Of a stretch of 64,000 nucleotides of DNA, positions 37,001-47,900 are shown piece by piece. The DNA comes from Corylus avellana. Taxonomy: Eukaryota; Streptophyta; Magnoliopsida; Fagales; Betulaceae. How positions within the stretch are numbered: the stretch's first letter is position 1; every line of letters begins with the position of its first letter. The notes beneath the pieces were generated by a model. It did not search any database. It saw only the letters and a program-made list of their open reading frames with translations, and was not told the origin of the DNA. The position numbers and the translations under genes were made by a program. Where the stretch lies: contig NC_081546.1 of assembly GCF_901000735.1 (NCBI RefSeq), positions 26,162,304 to 26,226,303 of the forward strand, read 5' to 3'.

Positions 37001-37075
37001 CTTTAGCTCAAAAATCACCTGTTGTGAATTTACCCTGGTAGGTCCGCGCGCTTTCATATGCGCATGTGTCTTCAT
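26845..37075 (-). CDS. TORTIFOLIA1/SPIRAL2-like microtubule-associated protein
   Basis: Plant-specific HEAT-repeat protein that binds cortical microtubules and affects growth direction. Exons: 37075-36425, 33378-33184, 33095-32993, 30503-29848, 29486-28776, 27311-27146, 26852-26845; total 2490 nt, 829 aa. The N-terminal HEAT/ARM region spans about 1-316, including LADRDTCQIGVDELEK, SAVRKECIRLMGTLARFHEG, KRLKDPDSVVRDACVET and DWTTRKAASLALGDIAASGG. A serine-rich linker follows, then a short coiled coil (EMVFIRKQLLEIENKQSN, about 508-530) and the conserved C-terminal domain ending SNPMERRIVTQLAMKLHNVW. Intron 5 begins GC, not GT. The last exon supplies only GA-AAA-TGA. An upstream Met option is lacking; Met7 is an alternative start. 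Intron 1 (3 kb) hosts a LINE and a captured-fragment insertion. Confidence 0.93.
28014..28075 (+). repeat. Compound (TA)n(GA)n microsatellite
   Basis: About 16 TA units then about 15 GA units inside intron 5 (the GC-AG intron) of the TORTIFOLIA1-like gene. Confidence 0.9.
31857..32267. mobile_element. TIR MITE in TORTIFOLIA1-like intron 3
   Basis: Left end GGGCCCATTTGGTTTGCGGAAT and right end, inverted, GGCCTTGTTTGGTTTTCAGAAT pair well. TAG flanks both ends. Subterminal GGAATAG/CTATTCC words repeat in inverse. The centre holds a GC-rich GTGGCCGGCCGCCCATTAG and GGTCGACCACCACATG patch. A related, disrupted copy surrounds the hAT element at 40255-41190. Confidence 0.7.
33886..33990 (-). repeat. 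Retroposon 3' tail remnant
   Basis: A run of 11 T at 33887-33897, then AAGTAAATGTTTTATTAGAA: on the minus strand a polyA preceded by TTCTAATAAAACATTTACTT. It is in TORTIFOLIA1-like intron 1. The body is too short to assign. Confidence 0.35.
34276..35167. mobile_element. Insertion carrying triplicated J-domain-like fragment
   Basis: The 892-bp block is flanked by the identical 10-mer ACTAGCAATT at 34266-34275 and 35168-35177, a likely target-site duplication (length nearest to Mutator-like elements). No clear terminal inverted repeats are seen, so the class is uncertain. The left part (34500-34730) is C-rich with TCCTCC/CCACC words. Within it a unit of 115-117 bp occurs three times from about 34736 to 35060. 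It lies in intron 1 of the TORTIFOLIA1-like gene. Confidence 0.6.
34736..35060 (-). pseudogene. Tandem triplicated fragment resembling a DnaJ J domain
   Basis: Read on the minus strand, the middle unit gives LNDSQKHQIYDLYDEEGLHA, with the end of a J domain (canonical S-D-x-x-K-R-x-x-Y-D-x-x-G-E-E-G-L). The first unit gives VLSDHQKR, a stop, then IYDIYSEGLLEVEFVS; the third gives IYNLYNEEGLQAVEF after a stop. Repeat spacing is 115 and 117 bp. No HPD motif or glycine-rich region is present. This looks like a fragment of a host J-protein gene captured by a transposon and then amplified in tandem; it cannot make protein. Confidence 0.55.
35330..35835 (-). mobile_element. LINE reverse-transcriptase fragment
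   Basis: Minus-strand text includes GEVGGVEELAGLLCCEV (about 35770-35820) and EKSLAGWKKLYLSKGGRH followed by SLPTYFLSLFTIP (35560-35690), the region C-terminal to the LINE reverse-transcriptase catalytic core. Frames are broken between them. It is sense to the host gene, in intron 1 of the TORTIFOLIA1-like gene, as the other LINE is to PFD1. Confidence 0.8.
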
Positions 37076-37671
37076 CTTGACAATATAAATTGAGACCAAC
37101 GTTATAAATAGGCACAGTTTGTGCCTTTCAAAGTTCACGTTGTTGATGGCTTAAAGTATCAGTGAAAGCTCTACTTAAACCATCAATGCTTGAACCTAGT
37201 AACAGTATGGATAATACGGGAAACATTTTATTCTTCACATGTATCAAAAACCCTACAATGTCACAATAGAAAAGGTCAGAGAAAGAAAACTAGAAATTAC
37301 ACATTCTCACATTCACATTAACACTATGTTTGATCAGAGAAAAAATTTGGGCAAACAAATTATTAAATTAAGTAAAAAGAAGAGTAAAATAACTAAACTA
37401 TAGAAAGCAAATAGTGACTGAAAAGCTAACTTTTGGAGTTAGAGGGAATTAGCAAAAATATTTATAGGGAATTAAATATAAAAATCTTCCCATTCTTTTC
37501 CTCTTCTCTTCTTTCCACCCCACCCCACTAGAACAATTCATGCACGCCGTTTTTTAAGACAGATTTCAGCCAAAAAACAAAATAACAGAAAGCCTAGAGA
37601 TCTAACGTTAACAATGCATAGCGCCCACTCACTCAAAACCTCTGTTTGGTTCCTTCGAAAATATATGGCAA

Positions 37672-37707
<36 letters not shown>

Positions 37708-38290
37708 CTGTAACCAAACTAAGAAGTCGGAGAAAGCCAACTGTAACTTACGCATTCACATTAACGGTATGTTTGACCATTGAGAAAATTTAGGGAAATA
37801 CACTATTCAATCTGAGAAAACTTTAAAAATAATTTAAAGTAAACGGAAGACACAAAGCTTACTTTCGGGATTATTTGGAGCTTGGCAAACTCACAAGGAC
37901 ATAGAAATTTAAATCCCCCATTATTTTCTTCTTCTTTTCTTTTCTCAGCACCCAAACAGAAGCTAAACGAAAATACGAAGAGGAGAAACATGCATTCATT
38001 GTACCAATTCATGCTTATGAGTTAAGATGTCTCAAATGATATTCAAAAGAGAACCCTAAGCATTTGACGGCAACAACGCACAAGGTCAAATCAGTCAAAA
38101 AAAAATCCGTAGTTTGGTTCCTTAGAAAATATGCGGGAACAACGAAATATAAATATATGTACACTGTAACTAAAGCAATACACCTAGAGCTCACTTAATT
38201 TTCTTCACATTTCCATCAGTATTCTCGGCAGCCAAACAGAGCCTAGATCTCAAAAAAAAAAAAAAAAAAAAAAAGAAGAAATTAACTTAC
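37076..38290 (-). other. Probable 5' UTR intron of the TORTIFOLIA1-like gene
   Basis: On the minus strand a good donor, CGGT/GTAAGTT at 38291/38290, follows a purine/pyrimidine-rich leader. TTGTCAAG sits directly before the ATG at 37075. Between them are repeated TGTTTGG/CCAAACA words: CAGCCAAACAGAGCCTAGAT at 38230, CACCCAAACAGAAGC near 37949, CTGTTTGGTTCCTTcGAAAAT at 37642 and AGTTTGGTTCCTTaGAAAAT at 38111. Units of about 445-468 bp are repeated in tandem. No transcript evidence, so the intron is a proposal. Confidence 0.5.
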
Positions 38291-38515
38291 ACCGAAGCAA
38301 CGGTACCCGAGAGGGAGAGAGAGGAAAAAGAAAGAAATTAGTCAACAAGAATGGAATTGCGTTTTACTTCCAGATTTCAGAGACCAACTAAAACATATGG
38401 CGAAAATTTTGAGGCAAAATTCAAAATTAATTATTAAATTAATAAAAAGCGAACGAATCTCTGTGTACTTCTTCGTAAAGCTCAGTGAGACAATCTTACC
38501 CCTTAAATCTCTCTC

Positions 38516-38552
38516 TCTCACGCACGCACGCACGCACAGAGAGAGAGAGAGA
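38516..38552 (+). repeat. CT / CGCA / GA compound simple repeat
   Basis: TCTCTC followed by four GCAC-type units and then a GAGAGA tract, in the upstream region of the TORTIFOLIA1-like gene. Between 38560 and 38928 there is no gene. Confidence 0.8.
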
Positions 38553-38928
38553 GTTTATTTATTAGAATTAATTTTCTTTTGTTTTTTTAGGGACGGGGAA
38601 TTGAATTTTCGCGGTTTCTGCTGGGATTCGAATTTGGGGGAGCGTGTGTGATGATGTGGGGTCTACTCTTGGGGTCTTGTGCCTTTGGATTGGCGCCACG
38701 TGGTTTGGTCAGGCGAGTTCATAGCCGACTATCTGGATTTGGTTATACTGTTCCCGCCTGACACCCTAGACAGTTCAAAGTTTCAAACTTTCAAATTTCA
38801 ATCAAATTACTATTTGGACCATCTTACTTTTTGGCCCCATTTGGTAAACCCATTTTCTTTTTTCCTTCCCTTTTCCTCGCTTTTTCCTTACTAAATCAAC
38901 TTCAAAACTTTTTTTCTTCGTTATTATT

Positions 38929-39166
38929 AAGGGTATGTTTAGAATTGCATTTAAAAAAAATAGAGTTTTTAAGCTAAAAAGAATTTTTAGGTAAAAGTTT
39001 TATTTTTAAACTTTTGTCAAAAATACTTTTTGATTATTTTTAGACTTTTTGGACCATTAAAAGTGCTTTTAATTTTTTTACCAAACGAATACGTTTTTCT
39101 TCAAACGGACTTTTTGAATGTTAAAAGCACTTTTAGGCCTTTCAAACGCAATTTCAAACAGACCCT
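38929..39166. mobile_element. TIR MITE, GGGTCTGTTTGAAATTGC family
   Basis: Left end AAGGGTATGTTTAGAATTGC and right end, inverted, AGGGTCTGTTTGAAATTGCG pair along about 23 bp with a few mismatches. The interior is T-rich with TAAAAGTGCTTTTA palindromes. A decayed relative lies at 4340-4600. Confidence 0.7.
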
Positions 39167-39183
39167 AAAAATGGGATAAGGTT

Positions 39184-39415
39184 TTCCTCCAAATTGGATT
39201 AGATAAATTTTCTTCAATCCAGTCTATAAAAATGACATTCGTCATTTGAACATGTGAGATGTACATTTTTTTTAATAGCAAGAACAAAGTTGAAATAACT
39301 AATATTAAAAACTCATGTGCATCTCATATGTTATTAAAAAAATGGACAAATGTCATTTTTATAGATTGGATTGAATGAAGTTCATCCAACTCAGTTTGGA
39401 AGAAAAATTTGTCCT
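39184..39415. mobile_element. Fold-back MITE next to the previous one
   Basis: TTTTCCTCCAAATTGGATTAGA at the left mirrors TCCAACTCAGTTTGGAAGAAAAA at the right. Inner CTATAAAAATGACATTCGTC mirrors GACAAATGTCATTTTTATAG, and ACATGTGAGATG mirrors CATCTCATATGT. No coding capacity. Confidence 0.7.
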
Positions 39416-39419
39416 TAAA

Positions 39420-39860
39420 AATGATTGATGTGGTATAAAATTTTAAATTTTTTTGTATTTAAAGTAAAAATGTTTTGTTTTGTAGTGATTTTTTTATTTA
39501 AATAAAAATATTTTATTTTGTAGTGAATGAAAAGTGAATGATGTGATATAAAACGTATTAATATATAATATAAAGTGAAAAAAAAGTTAATATATTTTGA
39601 TATTGATTTTTTTTTAGAAATGGTGTGTAAACAATAAGTCAATAACAAGGGGATGAAAGGGTTTGCCCTTTTACCCTTTTTTTTTTTTTTAACTATTCAA
39701 GTAAAAAAAAAAAATCACTACAAAACATAACATTTGTCATTTATCCATACAAAACATTCAAAACTTGTTTCTACTTTATATCACATCAATTAATTTCTAC
39801 TACTATTAAAAATTAAAATTAAAACTTCACCTCCAAAACCTTTAACAAACAAGTCATTTT
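39420..39860. repeat. AT-rich MITE-like block
   Basis: TTTTGTAGTGATTTTTTTATTT at about 39479 and its inverse AAAAAAAATCACTACAAAACATAA at about 39706 face each other. GATGTGGTATAAAATTT and TTTATATCACATCAAT form outer inverted words. Same family as 25562-25814 and 8970-9125. Confidence 0.55.
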
Positions 39861-40029
39861 GTTCCGTTTGGGTAATCGGCCATCCCATAAGGGAGATGAC
39901 AAATACAATTGATTTTTTTTTTTTTTTTGCAAAGAAAATAGTGATTTTTTTGGATATATTATTTTTATAAGCAAGGGTATTTTAGAAAAAATCATTGAAA
40001 TCTGATTAAATTCGAGTTAGGAAATGTGT

Positions 40030-41290
40030 TCATTTAGGTGTTGTTGCCAAACAAATTAATAGGAGTGGTTATTCAATTTCAGTTTCTGTATTCTTGGTAA
40101 TACTCGTTCATACTCTTAAGTAATCATCATTCTAATGCACCAAAAGCTTCATTGTGGTGTTCGTGCCTTAACAATCTCTTAGAGGCATGACCTTTTTACC
40201 CCTTATAGAGGTGCAACTTTAAGTGGTAGTCGATGCATGGTCACCACCCATGTTTAGGGGTGTAAACGAGCCGAGCTTGAGCGAGCTTCCCTTGTTTAGG
40301 CTTGGCTTGTTTAAATTTTACTCGAACTTGAGCTCGAGTCAAGCTCAAGGACGAGCCAAAAAAATCGAGTTCGAGCTAATAATAAGTCGAGCCAAGCCAG
40401 CACACGAGCTAGCTCTTATATTTAATGTTTTTGTTTTTTTTAAAAAAAAATTTAACTTCGAGTACTCTTAAATGACTTAAGAAGTTAGTTTGCATATGAG
40501 CATTTGCTTAACCTAGTTAGTCGAGTATGGAGCCCGAGTCAATACAGTAAGGCATTTGGGTTCAAAGAGAGAAGATATGCATCATTTTATAAATAAGCAA
40601 ACTTAGAGATTAATGTTTTTTTAACAATGTGGGACAAGTTAATATGTTGCATTCAGACTGTATTGGGACAACGCTCCCTACAAAAAACTATTTTTTCAAC
40701 GTCTCTCTCTCAATCTCCTTCATCAGTCACAGTGCATCTTCCACCTGAACTCTCATTTCCCACTCTCTCACTCTCGCTCATCAAGTAGGTAGTGATTGTG
40801 TTTGAGTTTGTATGATTCTTCAATAGTTTATACCTTTTGCAATCTCCCTCAATAGTTTCTGCTAGATTCTTCTTCATTTCGTTTAGATCTGCTCTAATTG
40901 AATCGAGGTCTTTTTAATGATTGCTTTCTCTCTCTCTTTGATCATAAAGGGTTTAGAATTTTTCATTCTCTAACGCTTAAATATAAATGCAATTTTAAGA
41001 TTTTAATAATTATGAGATTTATAATTAATTATGTATTACTTAGTTTATATATATACACACACACGAGCTTATATGAGCTTGCTCACGAGCCTAGCCGAGT
41101 CGAGCCGAGCTTGCTTCGTTTAATATTCGAGTCGAGCACAAGCCGAGCCCGAGCTTGCTTGCGAAACGCTTCGCTCACTTAACAACCCTACCCATATTGC
41201 GATCAACATGCGGCCGCTAGATCTGCACAATAGTCAACTCATGTTGCAACCACCTATTGACCACCAAATCTATGTGGCGGCCACCATGTG
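40030..41290. mobile_element. MITE interrupted by a hAT element
   Basis: The outer parts (40030-40254 and 41199-41290) share GAATAG/AATACTC and GTGG(C/T)CACCAC words with the MITE at 31857-32267, and are split by the 40255-41190 insertion. Ends are decayed. Confidence 0.4.
40255..41190. mobile_element. Non-autonomous hAT element, 936 bp
   Basis: It starts TAGGGGTGTAAACGAGCCGA and ends ACAACCCTA, whose inverse TAGGGTTGT matches. The flanks CCCATGTT (40247-40254) and CCCATATT (41191-41198) are an 8-bp target duplication with one change. Subterminal GAGCCGAGC/GCTCGGCT words are dense at both ends, as in plant hAT MITEs of the 'GAGCCGAGC' type. The middle (40620-40990) contains an AATGTGGGAC block and CT-rich leader-like sequence that could derive from the parent element's promoter. 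No transposase frame. Confidence 0.8.
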
Positions 41291-41991
41291 TTAAGGAGGG
41301 AATCACTAAGAAATCTATCAAGAATACATCAATTTACATTTTTAAACAAAACTTTAACCCAAAAACTTAAGCAAAATTAAGCTAATAGGTTTGAGTCCAC
41401 TTATGCATATTAAACATTCGCTCTACTTATTTTTCATCAATGTGTGGCTCAACACTCAAACGTTCGCTCACACCAAATTTTCCCCTTTAAGTGTGGGTTT
41501 CTTTCATATTGACACTTCACCTTGCATGTGAGTCCAAGAGTATCACATATACAAGAGTTGTACTAATTGCATGCCACCAAATGCAACTATGCAACTTGGC
41601 TTGCGAATGCAACTTCACTAAAAAAGCCTCCCACAATCTTTATTGGAGTTAAACCAATAGGTAGTAAAATTATATTTAACCCAAAAACAATTAATTCATA
41701 ACACTTCAAAGCTCAGGCCAGAACCCAAGTATATCACTTACCCAGCACAACAGAAACCATACGGTCCATACTATATGTTGCATGGGCTAGTGAATTGTTA
41801 AAAGTTTTACATTTTTTGGTCTTTTGTTTTTTTTTTCGAATTGTTTTGCATTCAGGCGATTTCTACAACGATTTACTTGTAATTTCCAAAGGAACTAGAG
41901 GAAGCTATATGAAAACAAAAAAGGCCTAAAAATGACTAGAAATTAGGAAAAAAATTCGGAAAATGGTACTGAGAATGACGACATTGTTAGC

Positions 41992-44900
41992 TTAAGGAGC
42001 CTGCAATACCCGACAGCGGTACTCTCCTAATGCCCAAATAGGAAAAATGTTCCTGTAAGCAGCGTAGGTAATCATACAGTTCCTGTTGAAGACCCCCATG
42101 ATTTCCTGTAATAAGAAAACATAAAAATTATTAAATAGAATCTTAGCATTGGAAATAAAAACCATTCTTGCATGTCCTATACTACATATAATCTTTTCAT
42201 TATAATCACTATGCCGCTTTAGCTGTACTCATCACCAATAATGACACTGTTAATTGAAATAGTGAAATGCAATAATATTATTGATATTGGGAAACAATAA
42301 CCCAAAAAAAAAAGGAAATTGAGTCACAGCCCCGTTTGTTTTGGCATAAAACATTTTATGTTGAGCTGAAAACATGTTTCGAAAAAAGTTGCTATTTTTC
42401 ACTTTGTTTGCAACATTGAAAATAGATCGAAAACATTTTTCAACATTTGGCTCGTATGAAAAATTGTCGAAGGAGCAAATATTGCTTGCAAGCAATACGA
42501 ATAAGCAATTACAAGAGGACCCTTGTAGAGCCCACATGCTCAGACAAGTGTTTTGGTAGAGGTAGGCCTCATAACGGGCCCTCTTGCAATAGCCTATTTG
42601 GGAGGGTGAGATTGTGACAGAAAATAGAAAATGGTTTACATATATGAGAAGCATGAACCATTTTATGCCTCATTCAGGTTATTTTCCTTGGTCATTTTCA
42701 GTTGACTAATATTTTAGTCCGAAACAAATAAGGCCTTATATAAACATGCTATATGGGATACACTATAGAATTACCTCTTGAGGAAAATCTCCATTCTCCA
42801 TTTGAGAATTTACCAAAACCCTAGCTGCACGGTGCAACGGCATTGGGTCTCTCTCAGCCTGATCCAACAAAAGTACAAGAACAATAAAATTGTGTGATCA
42901 AGAAAAAAAAGCTGACAACGTGTTTATCAGCACACAGATATCAAATCAGCGTCCTTCAGAGTTCTCACAAGGAATTCCAACTTGAGCTGGCTAACCAGAG
43001 TCACTGGATTTATGGTCGACAAATGAGATCGTGCCAAATCATTCAAAAAATGACCGGTTCATTTTACATTATTATTATTATTTTAAATAAGGGACTGCGT
43101 TTCATGCAGAGTTGATGTGCACAAGAGTGATCTTTTAATCCGATCCATGACCAAAGATTGCCGAATAACACATGGAATTCCAATTGGAACTCTAGAGAGC
43201 CAAAGCCACACAAATCCTTATCAACACTAGAAGATTTCTGTATATATAATACATGTAGCAGAGATTCTATGAGCTAATTCATATGATTTAACTACTCATG
43301 TACGAAAAGGGAAATTTCTGAATTTTAATAATATTCTGAACATGCCTCTGCAGTGAAGTCAAAAGATGTCAAATGGGCTGAAGGATTCGATAAATTAAAT
43401 CAAGAATGGCTGTCAAAATCACAAGCGATATAATCCCACGTCAATATAGAAAAGCTGATGGACTAAAATTTGATAAATACCTGTCCAGCATCTATAAGCG
43501 CCAGCATCGCCCATCCAGTATTTACAACATGAGACCTGTTTCCCTCTATATTTGAATACACCTGCAAAGAAAAGCACTTAACATAATGATGGAGATGAAC
43601 TACATAGAAATATGAGCATCAAGCATTAAAATTAGTCTTCTCACCCAATAATAGTGGTTTTATAAGCTGAATCAACTAATCCAGAATACCATTTCCATCA
43701 AGTGAAAGCCCATAAATTCAAAAATTTGAAAAACACACCAAAGTAACATACTGCAGAAGGGTGTTAGGTTTCTCCTATTAAATGAAAATTAATTTTTGTA
43801 TTTGTGTCTCCTCCATATTGGTTGTATTGATTTCGAAACAATTTACCTCTACTATACATATGTGAACAATCACCAAAAGTTGGCAATTTTACATTCTGTA
43901 TCAGGGCAAAACAAGAGGTTTCTTGCTAATTTTCTTCAGCTAACCGTTATTGAAGACAGAGGTGACTATGCAGAACAGAAGGCGTAGTATGATTAGATCT
44001 CCTTCTAGCTAGACTCCAACATTTAAATCCATAAGGAATTCCTTCAATCCACAAGAAAAGAAACTTTGACTTAGACTCTGTTTGTTTCGACGTAAAACGT
44101 TTTCTATTGAAAAATGTTTTCAGAAAAATCATTTTTCAGGAAAATGATTTCAACTGAAAACATTTTTGGCGTTTGGCTCGTACAGAAAATCAGCGACAGC
44201 AACAGCAACAGTAGTGACAACGGCCAACGTCCAGCTGAGACGGCTTGCAGCGACCTCTCATGACGGCGGCTTGCGACCTCTGACAGCCGAAGGAGAAGAA
44301 TTACTAGAGAGTACGTGCGAGAAGGAGAAGTTCAAACTCGGAAAATTGTTTACGGAAATAAGAAAGAAAAACCATTTTACACAGCTTAAGAGGTTTTCCT
44401 GATTAAACAAAAATGGTTTTGGTTTGACCAATATTTTCGGTCATACCAAACACTAGAAAATAAGGAAAAAAATAAGAAACATCTCAAAGAGAATATTATT
44501 CAAATATAAAAAGTTGTGGATTTTGTTTTAGACATGGAAGGCTAATTTAAATGCTCTAAAACTTCCAAATAAGAATTTTCCTAAACATAGCCTAATCAAT
44601 ATACTACTACATAAGGACCATATTTTGTTGAACGTTGTTGATCTCCTTAAGGAGATTAAGGACATGCCCTTCACTATTAAGTATTGTCTCCCATTGGGTT
44701 TTCAATTAGTTCATTCTTGCTAACCTATTCTCCTGCCTCTGCACCTCCTTTTCTATACTTGCTACCCTATACAATGTCATAACTATTTCAAAAGGAAACA
44801 TAGAAGTAAACAAATATAAGCTATAGTGGTTTAGGTATGAGCTTGATACGGATTATTGGCCCAGTTCCTCATAGCTTAACCTTTTAGGGACTAGTGGTTA

Positions 44901-47900
44901 CTAATAGCTATGCCAGCTTCAAAGCACAACAAAAGGAATCACTTAAAATTCAATATATTTAAGAGATAAGAAGAGCAAAAATTACAGATACACGCTAGCG
45001 AAACCTTTATAGTAGTTCAGAATCACAAAGTTGACATGATTAAAGACCCAACTATTAAATGTCACGCATGCCTTCAACAAGAAAAGCACATTTGATGTAA
45101 TATTGATAAACTCAACCTTGTTTTGACATGAAAGATAGCTCTCTCCCCAGCCACCTGAAGGAAGCTGCTTAGACAGCAGAAAATCACAAGCTTTGCGGAT
45201 ACTAGAGCAATTATTGAAGTTCTTTCCAGCAGCCACCAACCCTTTTACGCCAAACCATGTACCATAGGTGAAGCAAACAGCCCAAGAACCATACCTGTTC
45301 AGCACTTTTACATATTAAAAGTATGTAGCCGTTAAGTAAATAAAAGAAGCGAACCAATAGTCACACTTGAAAAGCTTGCATGCCTTGAACGTGTATCTCA
45401 AAGTCTAATAAACCATAAAATAATTAAGCAAGAGAAAGCTTATGGACAAATAGATGTGGAAACAAACCAGGAACCATCTGATGCTTGTATCCTTTCAATG
45501 AACATAGCAGCTCTTTTGATACAGCAATCTACTTCTTCTTGCCGATGCTTGGGATATGATTTCTTAAACAATGTCAGAGCTTGAATTGCTGCTGACGTAC
45601 ATTCCACATAACTACACAGCCACTAAAGGTATTAACAAACAATAAATTTAGCTTAACAAGAGAATATAGCAACTAATTTAAGTCAAGGCACCGATATCTT
45701 ACGGATAATCAATAACAATGTCCCCAAAGGTTTCAGCAGGGTTGATCAACTGAAAATACAAAAGAAACAATGGAGTCGGATTTTCGTTTCCATGATCTAC
45801 AACTTAGTAAAGATAAAACACATATTTCACTGCATTATATCCTACGCAAAGGCAAACTTATGACTTTTGTAGGGTGCAGTTTAACGAAAAAAAATTTCCC
45901 AAATCTTTCAGGAAGATTATAGTAGGTGACTTACAATATGGCTCATATTATTAATATGCAATAGCATAGCATGTTCCATGAACCATTTACATTCATACCA
46001 ATACCACAAATCTCAATGAAAATGTATTGACAATGTCATGGCTTTTAAATGGTAGTGAATGACTATAAATACTTCATTCCACGCACCAAAAGAAAAGAAG
46101 AAGAAAAAAAAAACAGAAGGAAAAACAAGTACTTAATCCCCATTTTTGCACTAATAAAAGTATTTAATTTTTGGGAAAAGGGTACATTCTGTTGGTAAAT
46201 GATTTAGTCTGATATCGAGCTGGTTAGAGGCAACTTCATCCCAAATTATGGCATCTTCATTTCTCAAAACAATAGAAAAGGAATTGTGAGGTCCACAGCA
46301 CCTTGACTTCACCCAAAGACCTAACAATCCAACCCAGGAAGAAGACTTGAGGACTGACAAAACTAGAAACCAATACAATATGAGAAAGCATATAGTTCTG
46401 CGCCCACAAAAAAACAGAGATAATTCACCGAATCCTTGGGACACAATGAATTACTCTCTCTGTCCCTATTTAATTGTCTTGATCTGAAATGTGACACTTA
46501 TTAATAAAAGGTAAAAATATAGCGATCATTCTATAATATTCTTTACATAAGGAGTGGCATGACTCTTAACAAGAATCTTTTTTGCTTTTTTGAAAAAAGA
46601 TACAGGTACAATAAGAAATTGAAAAGGTAAGAACTTCCAATTTTAGAAAGTAGACATCTTTTGAGACGCTTCAAAAAGAATGCAAGACATTTTTATTCAA
46701 GGAGAGAGTATAAGGTACCAGATAAAGTAAACTAGGACTCTTCTAATCAACAGTGTAAGCAAAAAATACACCATTAACAACAATAGTCCACCGTGTAGGG
46801 TCATGTAGTATGATCTTTATTGTTACCATGTAATTTCAGCTCTCAAGACTATAAACCATGCACATGCACTTGAAAGCTTGAGGGTTGAACTCGAATGGGG
46901 GAACAAATTCAGTAAAACATTAACCAGTGTGTTTTTTCATTCTTTTTCTTTGTTTGATAAATATAAAATACGACATATTTCCTCAATTACCTAGTTGGTT
47001 GCAAATGAAATTTAGTTTACCACTATCATGGCTTTGAAAAAGCCAGAAGATGGTAGAAATCACGGATCAGTCAAGCATGTTCTAATGTAAGTGGAAGAGA
47101 TGATATCCAACCACCAAAAAAAAGTAAATATAAAATAAAAAGAAAACATCCCCACAGCATGTCAAAATCATAACAACGACAACTTCTAGACATATAAAAA
47201 GAACAAAATGAAGGCTTATAGTTGATTGTAATAAGCATACCCTAGCATGCTGCTTAAGGAAGGAGACTTTTAAAGGCAAAATCATTATTGGGCACAAGCC
47301 CTACAACTGGGTAAAATACAGTATTACAAAATAACAAAGGTTAAAACTATAACGGAAAGAAATATCAAAAGGAGACTACCTCCAACCAGGCATAGGATCT
47401 TGTGAGCTCATATGTTGCAAAGCTACCATCTGTATTCTGCATTAAAGAAAAAGACTATAATAAATTATCCTAACAGAATGACTGACACTGTCATAGACGG
47501 AATCAACAAGTGGCATGAAAAATCTTAACAACATTTAATTTATTATACAATTTGCTAACTTTCCATGTTTTATAAACAGAAAACAAAATTAGGAAACCCA
47601 TAAGTATGTTCACATAAAATGGAAGCCACATATAACCACTCTCAAAGAAGTGCTCAATAAATTGATTAGAAATGATTGGTGATGCATTGGCTGGTAAACC
47701 AGGATAATATGTAATTAGATGATTAGGACACAAGCTACCTGCAATGAGAGAATGACATTTACAGCATCATATAATCGCTCTTCAACTATTGGTTCACCAA
47801 TAACATCAGGCGGAATTTTAGATAATAAAAGAGCAGCCTGAAATATAAAAAGCAACCAAAGTTATAAAACAACAGCATAAGCATAGAGAATAGTTTGAGT

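Noticed and set aside
44166..44402. 78-codon ORF in CAS intron 15
   Set aside because: It lies entirely within fold-back element copy 3; GC-rich cargo produces the open frame.
46151..46444. 97-codon minus ORF in CAS intron 12
   Set aside because: No domain recognised and no splice connection; the CAS exons close without it.
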